From Propionibacteriales bacterium (GTDB lineage: Bacteria > Actinomycetota > Actinomycetes > Propionibacteriales > Nocardioidaceae), in assembly GCA_026392455.1 (NCBI GenBank), contig JAPLCB010000009.1, forward strand, positions 124,001 to 188,000: a DNA stretch of 64,000 nt, given 5' to 3'. This document shows positions 51,271-60,380 of the stretch, one piece after another. The notes below the pieces were generated by a model. The model made no database searches. It saw only the letters and a list, made by a program, of their open reading frames with translations, and was not told the DNA's origin. How positions within the stretch are numbered: the stretch's first letter is position 1; every line of letters starts with the position of its first letter. The position numbers and the translations under genes are program-made.

Positions 51271-52155
51271 TCAGGCCAGGCCCTGCATGATCTCGCGCAT
51301 CAGGTCGGCGGTCTCGGACGGCGTCTTGCCGACCTTGACGCCGGCGGCCTCGAGGGCCTCCTTCTTCGCCTGCGCGGTACCGGAGGAGCCGGAGACGATG
51401 GCGCCGGCGTGGCCCATGGTCTTGCCCTCCGGGGCGGTGAAGCCCGCGACGTAGCCGACGACCGGCTTGGTCACGTGCTCCTTGATGTACGCCGCCGCAC
51501 GCTCCTCGGCGTCGCCGCCGATCTCGCCGATCATCACGATCGCCTTGGTGTCGGGGTCGTTCTCGAACGCCTCGAGGGCGTCGATGTGGGTGGTCCCGAT
51601 GATCGGGTCGCCCCCGATGCCAATGGCGGTGGTGAAGCCGAAGTCACGCAGCTCGTGCATCATCTGGTAGGTCAGCGTGCCGGACTTCGACACCAGACCG
51701 ATCGGGCCCGCACCCGCGATGGTGTGCGGGGTGATGCCGGCCAGCGACTGCTCCGGGCTGATGATGCCGGGACAGTTGGGGCCGATCATCCGGGTGTTCT
51801 TGCCGTCCAGGTACGCGAAGACCTCCGCGGTGTCCTGCACCGGGACCCCTTCGGTGATGACCACGAGCAAAGGGATCTCGGCGTCGATCGCCTCGATGCA
51901 GGCGTCCTTGGTGAACGCCGGCGGCACGAAGGCGACGGACACGTCAGCGCCGGTCTCCTTCATCGCCTGCGCCACGTCGGCGAAGACCGGGAGGTCCTTG
52001 CCGCCGAGGTTCACGGTGGTGCCCGCCTTGCGAGCGTTGACACCGCCGACGATGTTCGCGCCGGACTCGACCATCAGGGTGGTGTGCTTCGCACCCATCC
52101 CGCCGGTCATGCCCTGGACGATGATCTTGCTGTCCTTGGTCAGGTAGATCGCCAT
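51271..52155 (-). CDS. sucD: Succinate--CoA ligase, alpha subunit
   Basis: A 294-residue subunit forming succinyl phosphate and binding CoA. It shows [20 protein letters not shown] near residue 12, the [12 protein letters not shown] segment near residue 124, and phospho-His in GHAGAIVSG near residue 248. It follows sucC after 19 bases. The enzyme converts the succinyl-CoA made by methylmalonyl-CoA mutase and 2-oxoglutarate oxidation into succinate for the SDHs. Confidence 0.96.
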   Translation of the reverse strand: MAIYLTKDSKIIVQGMTGGMGAKHTTLMVESGANIVGGVNARKAGTTVNLGGKDLPVFADVAQAMKETGADVSVAFVPPAFTKDACIEAIDAEIPLLVVITEGVPVQDTAEVFAYLDGKNTRMIGPNCPGIISPEQSLAGITPHTIAGAGPIGLVSKSGTLTYQMMHELRDFGFTTAIGIGGDPIIGTTHIDALEAFENDPDTKAIVMIGEIGGDAEERAAAYIKEHVTKPVVGYVAGFTAPEGKTMGHAGAIVSGSSGTAQAKKEALEAAGVKVGKTPSETADLMREIMQGLA

Positions 52156-52174
52156 AGTATTTTTCGTCCCCTAA

Positions 52175-53341
52175 TCAGGCGTTCGCCAGCTCGGCGGCCT
52201 TGTCGGCCGCGCCGTCCATCGTCGCGACGACGGTGACGAGCGGGTGGTTGAGTTCTTCCAGGATCGCGCGACCCTTGTCGACGTTGTTGCCGTCGAGCCG
52301 GACGACCAGCGGCTTGGCGGCCGCGTCGCCGAGGATCTCCAGGGCGCCCTTGATGCCGTTCGCGACCTCGTCGCACGCGGTGATGCCGCCGAAGACGTTC
52401 ACGAAGACGGACTTGACCTGCGGGTCATTCAGGATGACGTCGAGGCCGTTGGCCATCACCTGGGCGTTGGCGCCACCGCCGATGTCCAGGAAGTTGGCCG
52501 GCTTCACGCCGCCGTGGTTCTCGCCGGCGTACGCGACGACGTCCAGGGTCGACATGACCAGGCCGGCACCGTTACCGATGATGCCGATCTCGCCGTCGAG
52601 CTTGACGTAGTTCAGACCCAGGTCCTTGGCCTTGGCCTCGAGCGGGTCGGCCTCGTCGCGGATCTCGAAGGCCTCGTGCTCGTGGTGGCGGACCTCGGAG
52701 GCGTTCTCGTCGAGCGAGACCTTGCCGTCGAGGGCTTCGAGGACGTCGCCCTCGAGGCGGGCCAGCGGGTTGACCTCGACCAGGGTGGCGTCCTCCTCGA
52801 CGAAGACCTCCCACAGCTTCTGGACCATCTCGATGGCCTGGTCGCGCAGCTCGGCGGGGAACTTGGCGTCGTCGACGATGAAGGCCGCCTTCTCGGCGGT
52901 CACACCCTCGAGAGCGTTGATCGGGATCTGGCGAACGGCGTCCGGGTTGGTCTTCGCGACCTCCTCGATCTCGACACCACCCTCGACGCTGGCGATGCAG
53001 AGGTAGGAACGGTTCGCACGGTCCAGCAGGAACGAGAAGTAGTACTCCTCGACCGGCGGGGTGGCCGGGGTGACCAGGACACGGTTGACCGTGAGGCCCT
53101 TGATCTCCATGCCGAGGATGTTGGACGCGTGCTCGAAGGCCTCGTCGGCGGTCTTGGCGAGCTTGACGCCACCAGCCTTGCCACGGCCGCCGGCCTTGAC
53201 CTGCGCCTTGACGACAGTCACGCCGCCGAGCTGCTCGGCTGCTGCCTTGGCCGCCTCAGCGGTCTCGACCACGACGCCGAGCGTCGTCTTGACGCCGTGC
53301 TTGGCGAAGAGCTCCTTCGCCTGGTACTCCATCAGATCCAC
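52175..53341 (-). CDS. sucC: Succinate--CoA ligase, beta subunit
   Basis: A 388-residue ATP-grasp subunit. It has the opening [39 protein letters not shown] near residue 45, and the C-terminal [16 protein letters not shown] motif. GTG 53341 is chosen because actinobacterial SucC proteins start MDL-EYQA; ATG 53353 (MGKT) and ATG 53332 are alternatives. It is first in sucCD. Confidence 0.96.
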   Translation of the reverse strand: MDLMEYQAKELFAKHGVKTTLGVVVETAEAAKAAAEQLGGVTVVKAQVKAGGRGKAGGVKLAKTADEAFEHASNILGMEIKGLTVNRVLVTPATPPVEEYYFSFLLDRANRSYLCIASVEGGVEIEEVAKTNPDAVRQIPINALEGVTAEKAAFIVDDAKFPAELRDQAIEMVQKLWEVFVEEDATLVEVNPLARLEGDVLEALDGKVSLDENASEVRHHEHEAFEIRDEADPLEAKAKDLGLNYVKLDGEIGIIGNGAGLVMSTLDVVAYAGENHGGVKPANFLDIGGGANAQVMANGLDVILNDPQVKSVFVNVFGGITACDEVANGIKGALEILGDAAAKPLVVRLDGNNVDKGRAILEELNHPLVTVVATMDGAADKAAELANA

Positions 53342-53477
53342 GGTTTTACCCATCCACTAGATGTCTGTGATGCCCCCGGGCGTCGAGGCGGTCAAGGACC
53401 AGGCTCGATCGAGGCGCACCGCTGACCATAAACCCGTTGACACCGATTGCGTGAGTCGGGTCAGTGGGTGGAACCGG

Positions 53478-53867
53478 TCACCCCTCGGGGAACGCCGCCG
53501 TCACCCAGTCGGTGATCTCCGTGGTGGTCGCGCCGGGAGTGAAGATCTTCGCCACTCCGAGCTCGGTGAGGACAGGCAGGTCCTCCTCGGGAACGATCCC
53601 GCCGCCGAAGACGACGATGTCGCGGGAGTCCCGCTCGGTCAGCAGCTCGATCAACCGCCGGAACTGGGTCATGTGGGCGCCGGAGAGCACCGAGAGGCCG
53701 ATCAGGTCGGCGTCCTCCTGGATCGCGGTCTCCACGATCTGCTCCGGGGTCTGGTGCAGTCCGGTGTAGATGACCTCGTGACCCGCGTCACGCAGGGCAC
53801 GAGCGACGACCTTGGCCCCCCGGTCGTGACCGTCGAGTCCGGGCTTGGCGACAACGATGCGCAGCAT
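53478..53867 (-). CDS. Free-standing cobalamin-binding domain protein
   Basis: A 129-residue protein consisting only of the B12-binding module of acyl-CoA mutases. The DGHDRGAK motif (axial His) is at residues 12-19, [11 protein letters not shown] near 58-68, and [13 protein letters not shown] near 90-102. It is paralogous to the C-terminal domain of MutB in this window. Such small subunits pair with a separate catalytic chain (as in isobutyryl-CoA mutase), which is not in this window. An 18-bp palindrome overlaps its likely promoter. Confidence 0.9.
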   Translation of the reverse strand: MLRIVVAKPGLDGHDRGAKVVARALRDAGHEVIYTGLHQTPEQIVETAIQEDADLIGLSVLSGAHMTQFRRLIELLTERDSRDIVVFGGGIVPEEDLPVLTELGVAKIFTPGATTTEITDWVTAAFPEG

Positions 53868-53898
53868 GAGCAGAGGCTATCGCTCCCGCCCGCTCGGA

Positions 53899-53916
53899 TA
53901 GTAGGGGGCCCTACTA
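53899..53916. promoter_or_regulatory. 18-bp palindrome, probable operator
   Basis: TAGTAGGG-GG-CCCTACTA has perfect 8-bp arms. On the minus strand it contains TACTAT, a -10 candidate for the cobalamin-binding protein gene (start 53867). It lies in the 246-base divergent region shared with the M23 peptidase gene, whose own -10 candidate is TACTGT at 54015-54020. Confidence 0.55.
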
Positions 53917-54113
53917 GTTACCTGCCGTGACCTGTGTGACTCCTCGCACGCTGCGTCGTTGAACTTGCCGACGATGGTCTCGATCCGGATTTCACTAGGC
54001 CGTGACCGTTCCGTTACTGTTTGGACCGGCCGTACTGCACCACGACCGGACGCCGGCTCCCAGGCGAGACCCTGAGAGCCGACGCACACCACACTGGGCA
54101 ACGTAAGGACACC

Positions 54114-54956
54114 ATGGGCAACCACCGGGCAGAGCGCGATGATCCGACCTGGGTCAGCGTCGCGACGACCCCGGTCGGCGGCGCCCGCGCCGCCGGTCGC
54201 CGCAGGGCCACCCGCCGCGACCTGGCCGCCAAGCCGTTCCGCCGGATCCCGGCCGTCCCCACCATCGTCGGCGCCTTCGCGATCGCTGCCGCTGCGAGCG
54301 GCGCGGTCACGATGGGTCCCGGAGAGTCCGTGTCCGACGCGTCCCCGGTCTCGTTCAGCGGTGCCGACGCCTTCAGCTACTCCAGCAGCGAAGGGCTCCG
54401 CGCCCAAGCGATCAGCCGGGACACCGCGCGACAGGCTCTCGAGGACAAGGTCGACCAGGAGCTCACCGCCGAGGTGGCCGCCCGGAACCAGGTCCGCAAC
54501 GACGCGATGGCCGCCCTGGCCGCCTCCGCCGAGAAGCGCGCCGACCAGATCGCCAAGAACCTCTGGGTCGTCCCGACCGAGAACTACCACCTGACCGCAC
54601 GCTTCGGTCAGTCCAGCGGACTGTGGTCGCACTACCACACCGGTCTGGACTTCGCGGCCCCCAGCGGGACCCCGATCTTCGCCGTCGCCAACGGCGTCAT
54701 CACCTTCACCGGGTACGACGGCGCGTACGGCAACAAGACCATCCAGACGCTCCCCGACGGCACCGAGATCTGGTACTGCCACCAGTCCGCGATCGGCGTC
54801 TCGGTCGGCGACACCGTGATCCAGGGCAAGCAGATCGGCAACGTGGGCAGCACCGGCAACGTGACCGGTCCGCACGTGCACATCGAGGTCCGACCCGGCG
54901 GCGGCGACCCGATCGACCCGTACAGCAGCTTCCTGTACCACGGCGTCACGCCGTAG
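54114..54956 (+). CDS. M23 family metallopeptidase (LytM-type), membrane-anchored
   Basis: A 280-residue cell-wall hydrolase. The cytoplasmic N-terminus is basic, and a membrane segment lies at about 48-65 (VPTIVGAFAIAAAASGAV). A helical stalk follows (about 95-150, ARQALEDKVDQELTAEVAAR). The peptidase domain starts near 155, with zinc motifs HYHTGLD (HxxxD) near 178 and HVH in GPHVHIEVR near 258, both intact. ATG 54114 is preceded by AAGGA. It occupies the place of the mycobacterial Rv0950c peptidase between pcrA and sucCD. Confidence 0.92.
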   Translation: MGNHRAERDDPTWVSVATTPVGGARAAGRRRATRRDLAAKPFRRIPAVPTIVGAFAIAAAASGAVTMGPGESVSDASPVSFSGADAFSYSSSEGLRAQAISRDTARQALEDKVDQELTAEVAARNQVRNDAMAALAASAEKRADQIAKNLWVVPTENYHLTARFGQSSGLWSHYHTGLDFAAPSGTPIFAVANGVITFTGYDGAYGNKTIQTLPDGTEIWYCHQSAIGVSVGDTVIQGKQIGNVGSTGNVTGPHVHIEVRPGGGDPIDPYSSFLYHGVTP

Positions 54957-54996
54957 GTACGAAGCCCTCCGCTGAGACATCTGCGCCCGCTCGGCG

Positions 54997-57546
54997 CTAG
55001 AGCTTCTCCACCGGCGCGTACCGCAGCAGCAGCCGCTTCACGCCGTCGGCGCCGAAGTCGATGCTCGCGACCGCCTTGTCGGCGGCGCCCTCGACCGTGA
55101 CCACCGTGCCCAGCCCGAACGAGTCGTGGGTGACCCGGTCGCCGGGCTCGAGGTTCGGGATCTCCCGGGCGGCAACGGCCTTCTTCTTCGCGTCTGCCGC
55201 CGCCGTGGTGCTGCTGAACCGACTGGCCATCTGCTGACGGCCGCGACCGGTCAGGGCACCGGAGCCCGCGTACCCGCTGGACGAGCCTGCTGAACCGGGT
55301 TCCCAGCCCCCGGCCACCGGCCGGCTCCACCGGGTCTGGTCGGCCTCGGTGCGCTTCCAGTCGACCAGGTCGACCGGCAGCTCGTCGAGGAACCGGGACG
55401 CCGGGTTGTGCGAGGGGGCACCCCACGCGGAGCGGACCACCGCCCGGGAGACGTAGAGCCGCTCGCGGGCCCGGGTGAGCCCGACGTACGCCAGGCGCCG
55501 CTCCTCCTCCAGCTCAGGGCGGTCACCCAGGGACCGCAGGTGCGGGAAGACGCCGTCCTCGAGGCCGGTCAGGAAGACCACCGGGAACTCCAGACCCTTG
55601 GCGGTGTGCAAGGTCATCATCGTCACCACCCCGGAAGCACCCTGGCCGTCGTCGCCCTCGCCGTCGGGGTTGTCCGGGATCTGGTCGGAGTCGGCCACCA
55701 GGGCGACCCGCTCCAGGAAGTCGGTCAGACCGGGGCGGGGGGTCTCGGCCAGCTCGACCACCGAACCCTCGGCGTCGAAGCCGTCGGCCGGATCCGCACT
55801 GGGCCCGAGCTGGGGGTCGTCGGCGAACTCGCGGGCCACCGCGACCAGCTCGGCCAGGTTCTCCACCCGGGTCTCGTCCTGCGGGTCCTCGGACTCCTCG
55901 AGCTCACGGAGGTACCCGCTCTCGGTGAGCGCCTTCTCCAGGATCACGTCGACGCGCTCCCCCGCCTCAACCATCTGCTGCAGCTGCTCGATCATCTCGA
56001 CGAAGGCGTTGATCGCGTTCAACGACCGGCTCGCGATCCCCGGCGCCTGCGAGGCGTGCTGGAGCGCCTCCCAGAACGTGATCCGGTCGCGCATCGCGAG
56101 GGCGTCGACACAAGCCTCGGCCCGGTCACCGATCCCCCGCTTCGGAGTGTTCAGGATCCGTCGCAGCGAGACCTGGTCGGCCGGGTTCGCCAGGGTCCGC
56201 AGGTACGCCAAGGCGTCCCGGACCTCCTTGCGCTCGTAGAACCGGACCCCACCGACGACCTTGTACGGCAGCCCGACCCGGATGAAGACCTCCTCGAAGA
56301 TCCGCGACTGCGCGTTGGTCCGGTAGAACACCGCGACGTCGCCGGCCCGGGAGGAACCGGCATCGGTGAGCCGGTCGATCTCCTCGGCCACGAAACGGGC
56401 CTCGTCGCGCTCGTCGTCACCGACGTACCCGACGATCTTGGCGCCGTCGCCGGCGTCGCTCCACAGCCGTTTCGGAGTGCGGCCCTGGTTGTGGCCGATC
56501 ACCGCGTTCGCCGCGGTCAGGATGGTCTGGGTGGAGCGGTAGTTCTGCTCGAGCAGCACGGTGGCGGCGTCGGGGAAGTCCTGCTCGAAATCCATGATGT
56601 TGCGAATGTTGGCGCCCCGGAAGGCGTAGATCGACTGGTCGGCGTCACCGACGACCATCAGCTCGGCGGGCGGCGTCCGCTGAGCGGCGGACTCCGCGGT
56701 CGAGACCTCCTCCATCGGGTCTGCGCAGAGCTCGTGGATCAGGGCGTACTGGGCGTGGTTGGTGTCCTGGTACTCGTCGACCAGCACGTGCCGGAACCGG
56801 CGGCGCCAGCTCTCCCGCACCTCCGGGAAGGTGCGGAAGAGCACCACGGTCATCATCAGCAGGTCGTCGAAGTCCAACGCGTTCGCCTGCCGCAGGCGCT
56901 CCTGGTAGACCCGGTAGGCCTCGGCGTAGGTCTCCTCCTGCGTGTTCTTCGCGTCCTTCGCCGCGTCCTGGGCGTCCTGCAGCTCGTTCTTCGCGTTGGA
57001 GACCCAGTTCAGGATCGCGCGCGGTTGGAACCGCTTCACGTCGAGATCCAGGTCGCGGCAGACCAGGGTCATCAGCCGCTTGGAGTCAGCAGCGTCGTAG
57101 ATGGTGAAGTTCGACTTGAAACCCAGGCCCGCCCCGCCGTCTTCCACGGGCCGAGCGAACTGGGTGATCTCCTTGCGCAGGATCCGCACGCACGCGGAGT
57201 GGAAGGTGCTCACCCACATGATCCGGGCGCGGTTCCCGACCAGGTCGGTGACGCGCTCGCGCATCTCCGCCGCGGCCTTGTTGGTGAAGGTGATCGCCAG
57301 CACCGAGCCCGGGTGCGCATTGCGTTCGGAGATCAGCCAGGCGATCCGCCGGGTCAGCACCCGGGTCTTGCCCGAGCCAGCGCCGGCCACCACCAGCAGC
57401 GGCGCACCCTCGTGCACCACGGCCCGGCGCTGGGGCTCGTTGAGACCCGCCAGCAGGTCCTCCCGGCTGGGCCGGCGCCGCCCCTGCGGCGCGTCGGTCG
57501 GCGCCTCGACGGAGGGAAGACCAGGGATCGGAAACTGCATGCTCAT
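54997..57546 (-). CDS. pcrA: ATP-dependent DNA helicase PcrA/UvrD
   Basis: An 849-residue superfamily 1 3'-5' helicase for repair and replication. The Walker A motif VVAGAGSGKTRVLTRRIAWL is near residue 52. The motif II region shows VDEYQDTNHAQY, motif III VVGDADQSIYAFRGA, motif IV LEQNYRSTQ, motif V TLHTAKGLEFPVVF and motif VI YVGLTRARERL. The C-terminal tail (about 760-849) with ITRLLLRYAPVEKL-like ending is the Tudor-like RNA polymerase interacting part of PcrA. It starts MSMQFPIPGLPS. Confidence 0.96.
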   Translation of the reverse strand: MSMQFPIPGLPSVEAPTDAPQGRRRPSREDLLAGLNEPQRRAVVHEGAPLLVVAGAGSGKTRVLTRRIAWLISERNAHPGSVLAITFTNKAAAEMRERVTDLVGNRARIMWVSTFHSACVRILRKEITQFARPVEDGGAGLGFKSNFTIYDAADSKRLMTLVCRDLDLDVKRFQPRAILNWVSNAKNELQDAQDAAKDAKNTQEETYAEAYRVYQERLRQANALDFDDLLMMTVVLFRTFPEVRESWRRRFRHVLVDEYQDTNHAQYALIHELCADPMEEVSTAESAAQRTPPAELMVVGDADQSIYAFRGANIRNIMDFEQDFPDAATVLLEQNYRSTQTILTAANAVIGHNQGRTPKRLWSDAGDGAKIVGYVGDDERDEARFVAEEIDRLTDAGSSRAGDVAVFYRTNAQSRIFEEVFIRVGLPYKVVGGVRFYERKEVRDALAYLRTLANPADQVSLRRILNTPKRGIGDRAEACVDALAMRDRITFWEALQHASQAPGIASRSLNAINAFVEMIEQLQQMVEAGERVDVILEKALTESGYLRELEESEDPQDETRVENLAELVAVAREFADDPQLGPSADPADGFDAEGSVVELAETPRPGLTDFLERVALVADSDQIPDNPDGEGDDGQGASGVVTMMTLHTAKGLEFPVVFLTGLEDGVFPHLRSLGDRPELEEERRLAYVGLTRARERLYVSRAVVRSAWGAPSHNPASRFLDELPVDLVDWKRTEADQTRWSRPVAGGWEPGSAGSSSGYAGSGALTGRGRQQMASRFSSTTAAADAKKKAVAAREIPNLEPGDRVTHDSFGLGTVVTVEGAADKAVASIDFGADGVKRLLLRYAPVEKL

Positions 57547-57582
57547 GTCCGGGTCAGGCTACCGGGGGCTGCCGACGCAACG

Positions 57583-57621
57583 ACGACGGCCACCGACCCT
57601 GAACAGGTCGGTGGCCGTCGT
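57583..57621 (-). terminator. Strong hairpin next to the islet boundary
   Basis: ACGACGGCCACCGACC (57583-57598) and GGTCGGTGGCCGTCGT (57606-57621) are a perfect 16-bp stem with a seven-base loop. It lies 26 bases after a TGA (57647-57649) that ends what looks like a truncated gene on the minus strand, and just before pcrA. Confidence 0.85.
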
Positions 57622-57646
57622 GGAGCGGACGTGGGTCCCGAGCCGA

Positions 57647-57730
57647 TCAGCCCTGGGCTCCCAGGGAGCGCCAGTAGTCGTTGAGCGCACCGTTCGTCTT
57701 CACGAACCAGACGATCGGGGTGCATGCGTC
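57647..57730 (-). pseudogene. 3' remnant of a lost gene
   Basis: On the minus strand the frame ending at TGA 57647 reads ...CTPIVWFVKTNGALNDYWRS and LGAQG, with high G/C third positions, followed by a strong terminator. It looks like the true C-terminus of a protein. Upstream (above about 57730) the base composition changes and coding character is lost; a stop closes the frame near 57820. I read it as the tail of a gene cut by insertion or deletion at the islet edge. Family not recognised. Confidence 0.45.
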
Positions 57731-57969
57731 TGACCGGACGCGGCAGGCGGTTCGCCGTACTCCGACGGAGGCCTGCAATGGTCGAGCGTTGCCGAGGAGC
57801 GCTGTGGCTCATGCACTCGCGCAAACATCGCAGCTATTGGGCAACCCTTGCAGCGGCTAAGGCGGCTTCGATTGACCAATCCCAGGAACGTCCGGGCATC
57901 ACCCCGGGGCCGTCTTGTGCGATTAAGAGTAGTCACCAAAAGCGATGCGTAGCGAGCGATCGTAAGAGG
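57731..57969. other. Non-coding stretch at left edge of islet
   Basis: The stretch 57622-57969 apart from the remnant holds no convincing gene. Base composition becomes more AT-rich (e.g. GCGATTAAGAGTAGTCACC near 57920). No tRNA, att-type repeat or mobile-element gene was recognised. Confidence 0.5.
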
Positions 57970-58362
57970 TCAAAGGGCAGCGGCGATCGAGCGGGCCCAG
58001 TTCACCTGGCGCGTGACGTACTCATAAGTCTGGTTGCCATCAGCCCGAATGGACGCGACGTGATAGAGGCCAAGTTCAGGGTTGCTAACAGCGACCTGGA
58101 CATACCCCTCGGTTACTTCCTCCTTCATGAGTAGGAAGAGAAGGCTGAGGAAGCAAACCCAGATGAAAACCACAGCAAGCACGATCGCAACTGTTGGAAT
58201 CTTGGTCGTGGTTCGCGACTGGTCCGTCACGATCCACTGGGTTCCCTTCAAGGGAAAGGTCCCAACGGGCGTGATCACCTGAGTTGCCGAAACACCGATG
58301 TCGCCGATCTGAGTCATCGCTTGACTCCAACCGGTCGGCGGGTTCGCGAATTCCCCGGTCAT
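57970..58362 (-). CDS. Small membrane protein in islet, function unknown
   Basis: A 130-residue protein starting MTGEFANPPTGWSQAMTQIG. The N-terminal part contains a short beta-rich segment (VITPVGTFPLKGTQWIVTDQ), one membrane helix at about 66-88 (IPTVAIVLAVVFIWVCFLSL), and a C-terminal cytoplasmic or outer part (EGYVQVAVSNPELGLYHV). ATG 58362 overlaps the stop of the DUF4190 gene, so the two are coupled. Codon use is less G/C-biased than in neighbours, consistent with acquisition from elsewhere. No family named. Confidence 0.75.
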   Translation of the reverse strand: MTGEFANPPTGWSQAMTQIGDIGVSATQVITPVGTFPLKGTQWIVTDQSRTTTKIPTVAIVLAVVFIWVCFLSLLFLLMKEEVTEGYVQVAVSNPELGLYHVASIRADGNQTYEYVTRQVNWARSIAAAL

Positions 58363-58643
58363 TCGAACGTCTCCGGGGCAACAGCAAGAATGATCAGGCA
58401 CAGGGTGACGAACCCGATCACGAGGTACCCCATGACCAAGCCGGCGATTGCCAATCCGTGTCCGCCCTGGTTCTGCCGCTTGATCTGGCCCATGGCGATA
58501 TGTCCAAGAATGACTGCCGGGATAGAAGTTAAACCGCATACAAAGCCAACAACCCCAAGGATGAGCGAGGTGATCGCAAGTCCATTGGTTGTTGCTGACG
58601 CTATGCGCATAGGCGGTGGCGGTGGCGGTGGGTAGGACGACAC
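58359..58643 (-). CDS. DUF4190 domain membrane protein
   Basis: A 94-residue protein with a Pro-rich N-terminus (SSYPPPPPPP) and two membrane helices (TTNGLAITSLILGVVGFVCG and LAIAGLVMGYLVIGFVTLCL) joined by the loop ILGHIAMGQIKRQNQGGHGL, the DUF4190 signature. GTG 58643 has AGGAG eight bases upstream. It is first of a two-gene unit. Such proteins are common in actinobacteria, often fused to or beside other membrane proteins; function unknown. Confidence 0.82.
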   Translation of the reverse strand: MSSYPPPPPPPMRIASATTNGLAITSLILGVVGFVCGLTSIPAVILGHIAMGQIKRQNQGGHGLAIAGLVMGYLVIGFVTLCLIILAVAPETFE

Positions 58644-59123
58644 TCTGGCTGCTCCTAATGCTGACCGACGGCGCCCAGCAAGCGGACGAACTTCGGCACA
58701 CTTTATTGCCACGGTCCCGAACTCGCTCGGTTTGTGGCCCAAGTTTCTGGAAACCGGCCCATGCGCGCCCGAGTTGCGGCAATTGAAGCGTGGCGTGGGT
58801 TCGCACGCTGGTCGCGCGGCCCCTCCTTCGCCCCGAACCCGGGGGTGGGGTAACTCGACATCAGGAGACTCGTGGCACCCGATCGACCCCGCCGGGTATC
58901 TGCTCAGGTCAAGTTGGTCAATGCGAACAAAGTCGTCGACCTTATAGGGACGCCACCGGGCAGTGGCGCATTCCGTATCGCAACATGCCTGCAACCGATC
59001 AACAGAATGCGCGCAGAGCCCTCATTGAATCGTCGGAGACGACTCCTGGGGGCCGCGGCGAGAACTTGATCGGACTCGCCGGGACACTAGTCCTCACCAG
59101 TCCTCACCGGTGTCGAAAAGCGG
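58644..59123. other. Low-GC intergenic stretch, right part of islet
   Basis: This about 480-base stretch lies between the DUF4190 start and the MBL hydrolase stop. It has no convincing gene; the open frames present (e.g. 58872-59069, plus strand) lack the genome's third-position bias and recognisable motifs. It presumably holds the promoter for the DUF4190 unit. A short direct repeat AGTCCTCACC occurs twice near 59090-59110 at the right edge. Confidence 0.5.
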
Positions 59124-60278
59124 CTAGCCGGCCCTGCTGGAACGGGCCACCGGCCGCCACCACGGCTCCTGAGGAGCTCCGTGGGCGCCGAAACGCTCGC
59201 CGGGCCGCGGGAGTGCGAGCTGGACGCCGTGCTCGGCGGCAGCCTCGACCAGCCACTCCACCGGGGCCGACCAGCTGTGGAACGCGAGGTCGAAGGTCGC
59301 CCAGTGAATGGGAAGCAGTACGCGGCCCCGCACGTCCAGGTGGGTCTGCACCGCCTCGGCGGGATTCATGTGGATGTCGCCCCACCGGGTGTCGTAGGCC
59401 CCGATCGGCAGCACGGTCAGGTCGAAGGGTCCGTGCCGGTCCCCGAGGTCCGCGAAGGCCGGCGTGTAACCGGTGTCGCCCCCGAAGAAGACGCTGCGCC
59501 GCTGGTCTCCGGCCCCGGCCTGGAGGACCCAGGACGACCAGAGCGTCTTGTTCCGGGTGAAGCCGCGGCCCGAGAAGTGCCGCGCCTCGGTACAGGTCAG
59601 GACCAGGTCGGGGAGCCCGTCGACCTGGACCGAGTACGACTCGTCCCAGTCGAGCTCGATGATCTGCGCCTCGGGCACGCCCCACGCCCGCAGGTGGGCA
59701 CCGATCCCCAGCGGCACCACGACCGGCATCGACTGGTGCGCGACGAGCCAGTCGATGGTGGCGGTGTCGAGGTGGTCGTAGTGGTCGTGGGAGATCAGCA
59801 CCGCGGAGAGCGCCGGGAGCTGCGCCAGCTCGAGGGGCACCGGGTGGCTGCGCTTGGGGCCGACCGTGGCCGAGGGCGAGACCCGGTCGCTCCAGACCGG
59901 ATCGGTCAGCACCCAGTGGCCGTTGATCTCCACCAGCACGGTCGCGTGGCCGAGCCAGGTGGCCCCGAAGTCGGCGGCGGCACCGGGCAGGTCCGGGGTG
60001 ACCAGCGGAACCGGCCCGACCGGTCGACCGATGCTCCCCTTCTTGGCGAAGTCCACCGCCATCGACCCCTGGCTGGCCGGGTCCGGGATGACGTGCGACT
60101 CGATCCGGTTCGCGAAACCGCCCTCCCGCCACTGCGGCGACGAGGTGACCCGCGGGTCACCCTCGGGGTTGGCGCCCATCGAGCGGCGCAACCCCCGGGT
60201 CGCGTTCGTGACGGGCGAGACCAGGGCAGCGGTTGCGCCGAGGGCAGCGGCAAGGAAGGGCAGGCGGGAGCGGCTCAC
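59124..60278 (-). CDS. MBL-fold metal-dependent hydrolase (NAPE-PLD / UlaG-like), exported
   Basis: A 384-residue metallo-beta-lactamase-fold protein. It has a signal-like N-terminus (SRSRLPFLAAALGATAALVS). The metal site includes WLGHATVLVEING, ISHDHYDHLD near residue 175, a FFGGDTGYTPAF Asp region near 280 and PIHWATFDLAFHSW near 335, the layout of NAPE-PLD-like enzymes. Substrate unknown; phosphodiesters are possible. GTG 60278 has CATTAT six bases upstream (leaderless type) and no ribosome site. Confidence 0.88.
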   Translation of the reverse strand: MSRSRLPFLAAALGATAALVSPVTNATRGLRRSMGANPEGDPRVTSSPQWREGGFANRIESHVIPDPASQGSMAVDFAKKGSIGRPVGPVPLVTPDLPGAAADFGATWLGHATVLVEINGHWVLTDPVWSDRVSPSATVGPKRSHPVPLELAQLPALSAVLISHDHYDHLDTATIDWLVAHQSMPVVVPLGIGAHLRAWGVPEAQIIELDWDESYSVQVDGLPDLVLTCTEARHFSGRGFTRNKTLWSSWVLQAGAGDQRRSVFFGGDTGYTPAFADLGDRHGPFDLTVLPIGAYDTRWGDIHMNPAEAVQTHLDVRGRVLLPIHWATFDLAFHSWSAPVEWLVEAAAEHGVQLALPRPGERFGAHGAPQEPWWRPVARSSRAG

Positions 60279-60380
60279 GTGTGAATAATGCTCCCCCGGC
60301 GGTGACCATTCCCCGAACACGGCCCGGATTGACGCTGGATTCGACCCGGCCGATCGCGACCCGGTGGCAATCTGGGACCC

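Noticed and set aside
54021-54113. Possible c-di-AMP riboswitch before the M23 cell-wall hydrolase
   Set aside because: Cell-wall hydrolase genes in actinobacteria often have one, but the conserved ydaO-yuaA blocks are not visible in this short leader.
58872-59069. Small plus-strand open frame in the islet
   Set aside because: No ribosome site, no family resemblance and composition like the surrounding non-coding DNA.
57622-59123. Phage or transposon in the low-GC islet
   Set aside because: No integrase, transposase, terminal inverted repeats or tRNA target could be recognised; only two small membrane-protein genes are present.
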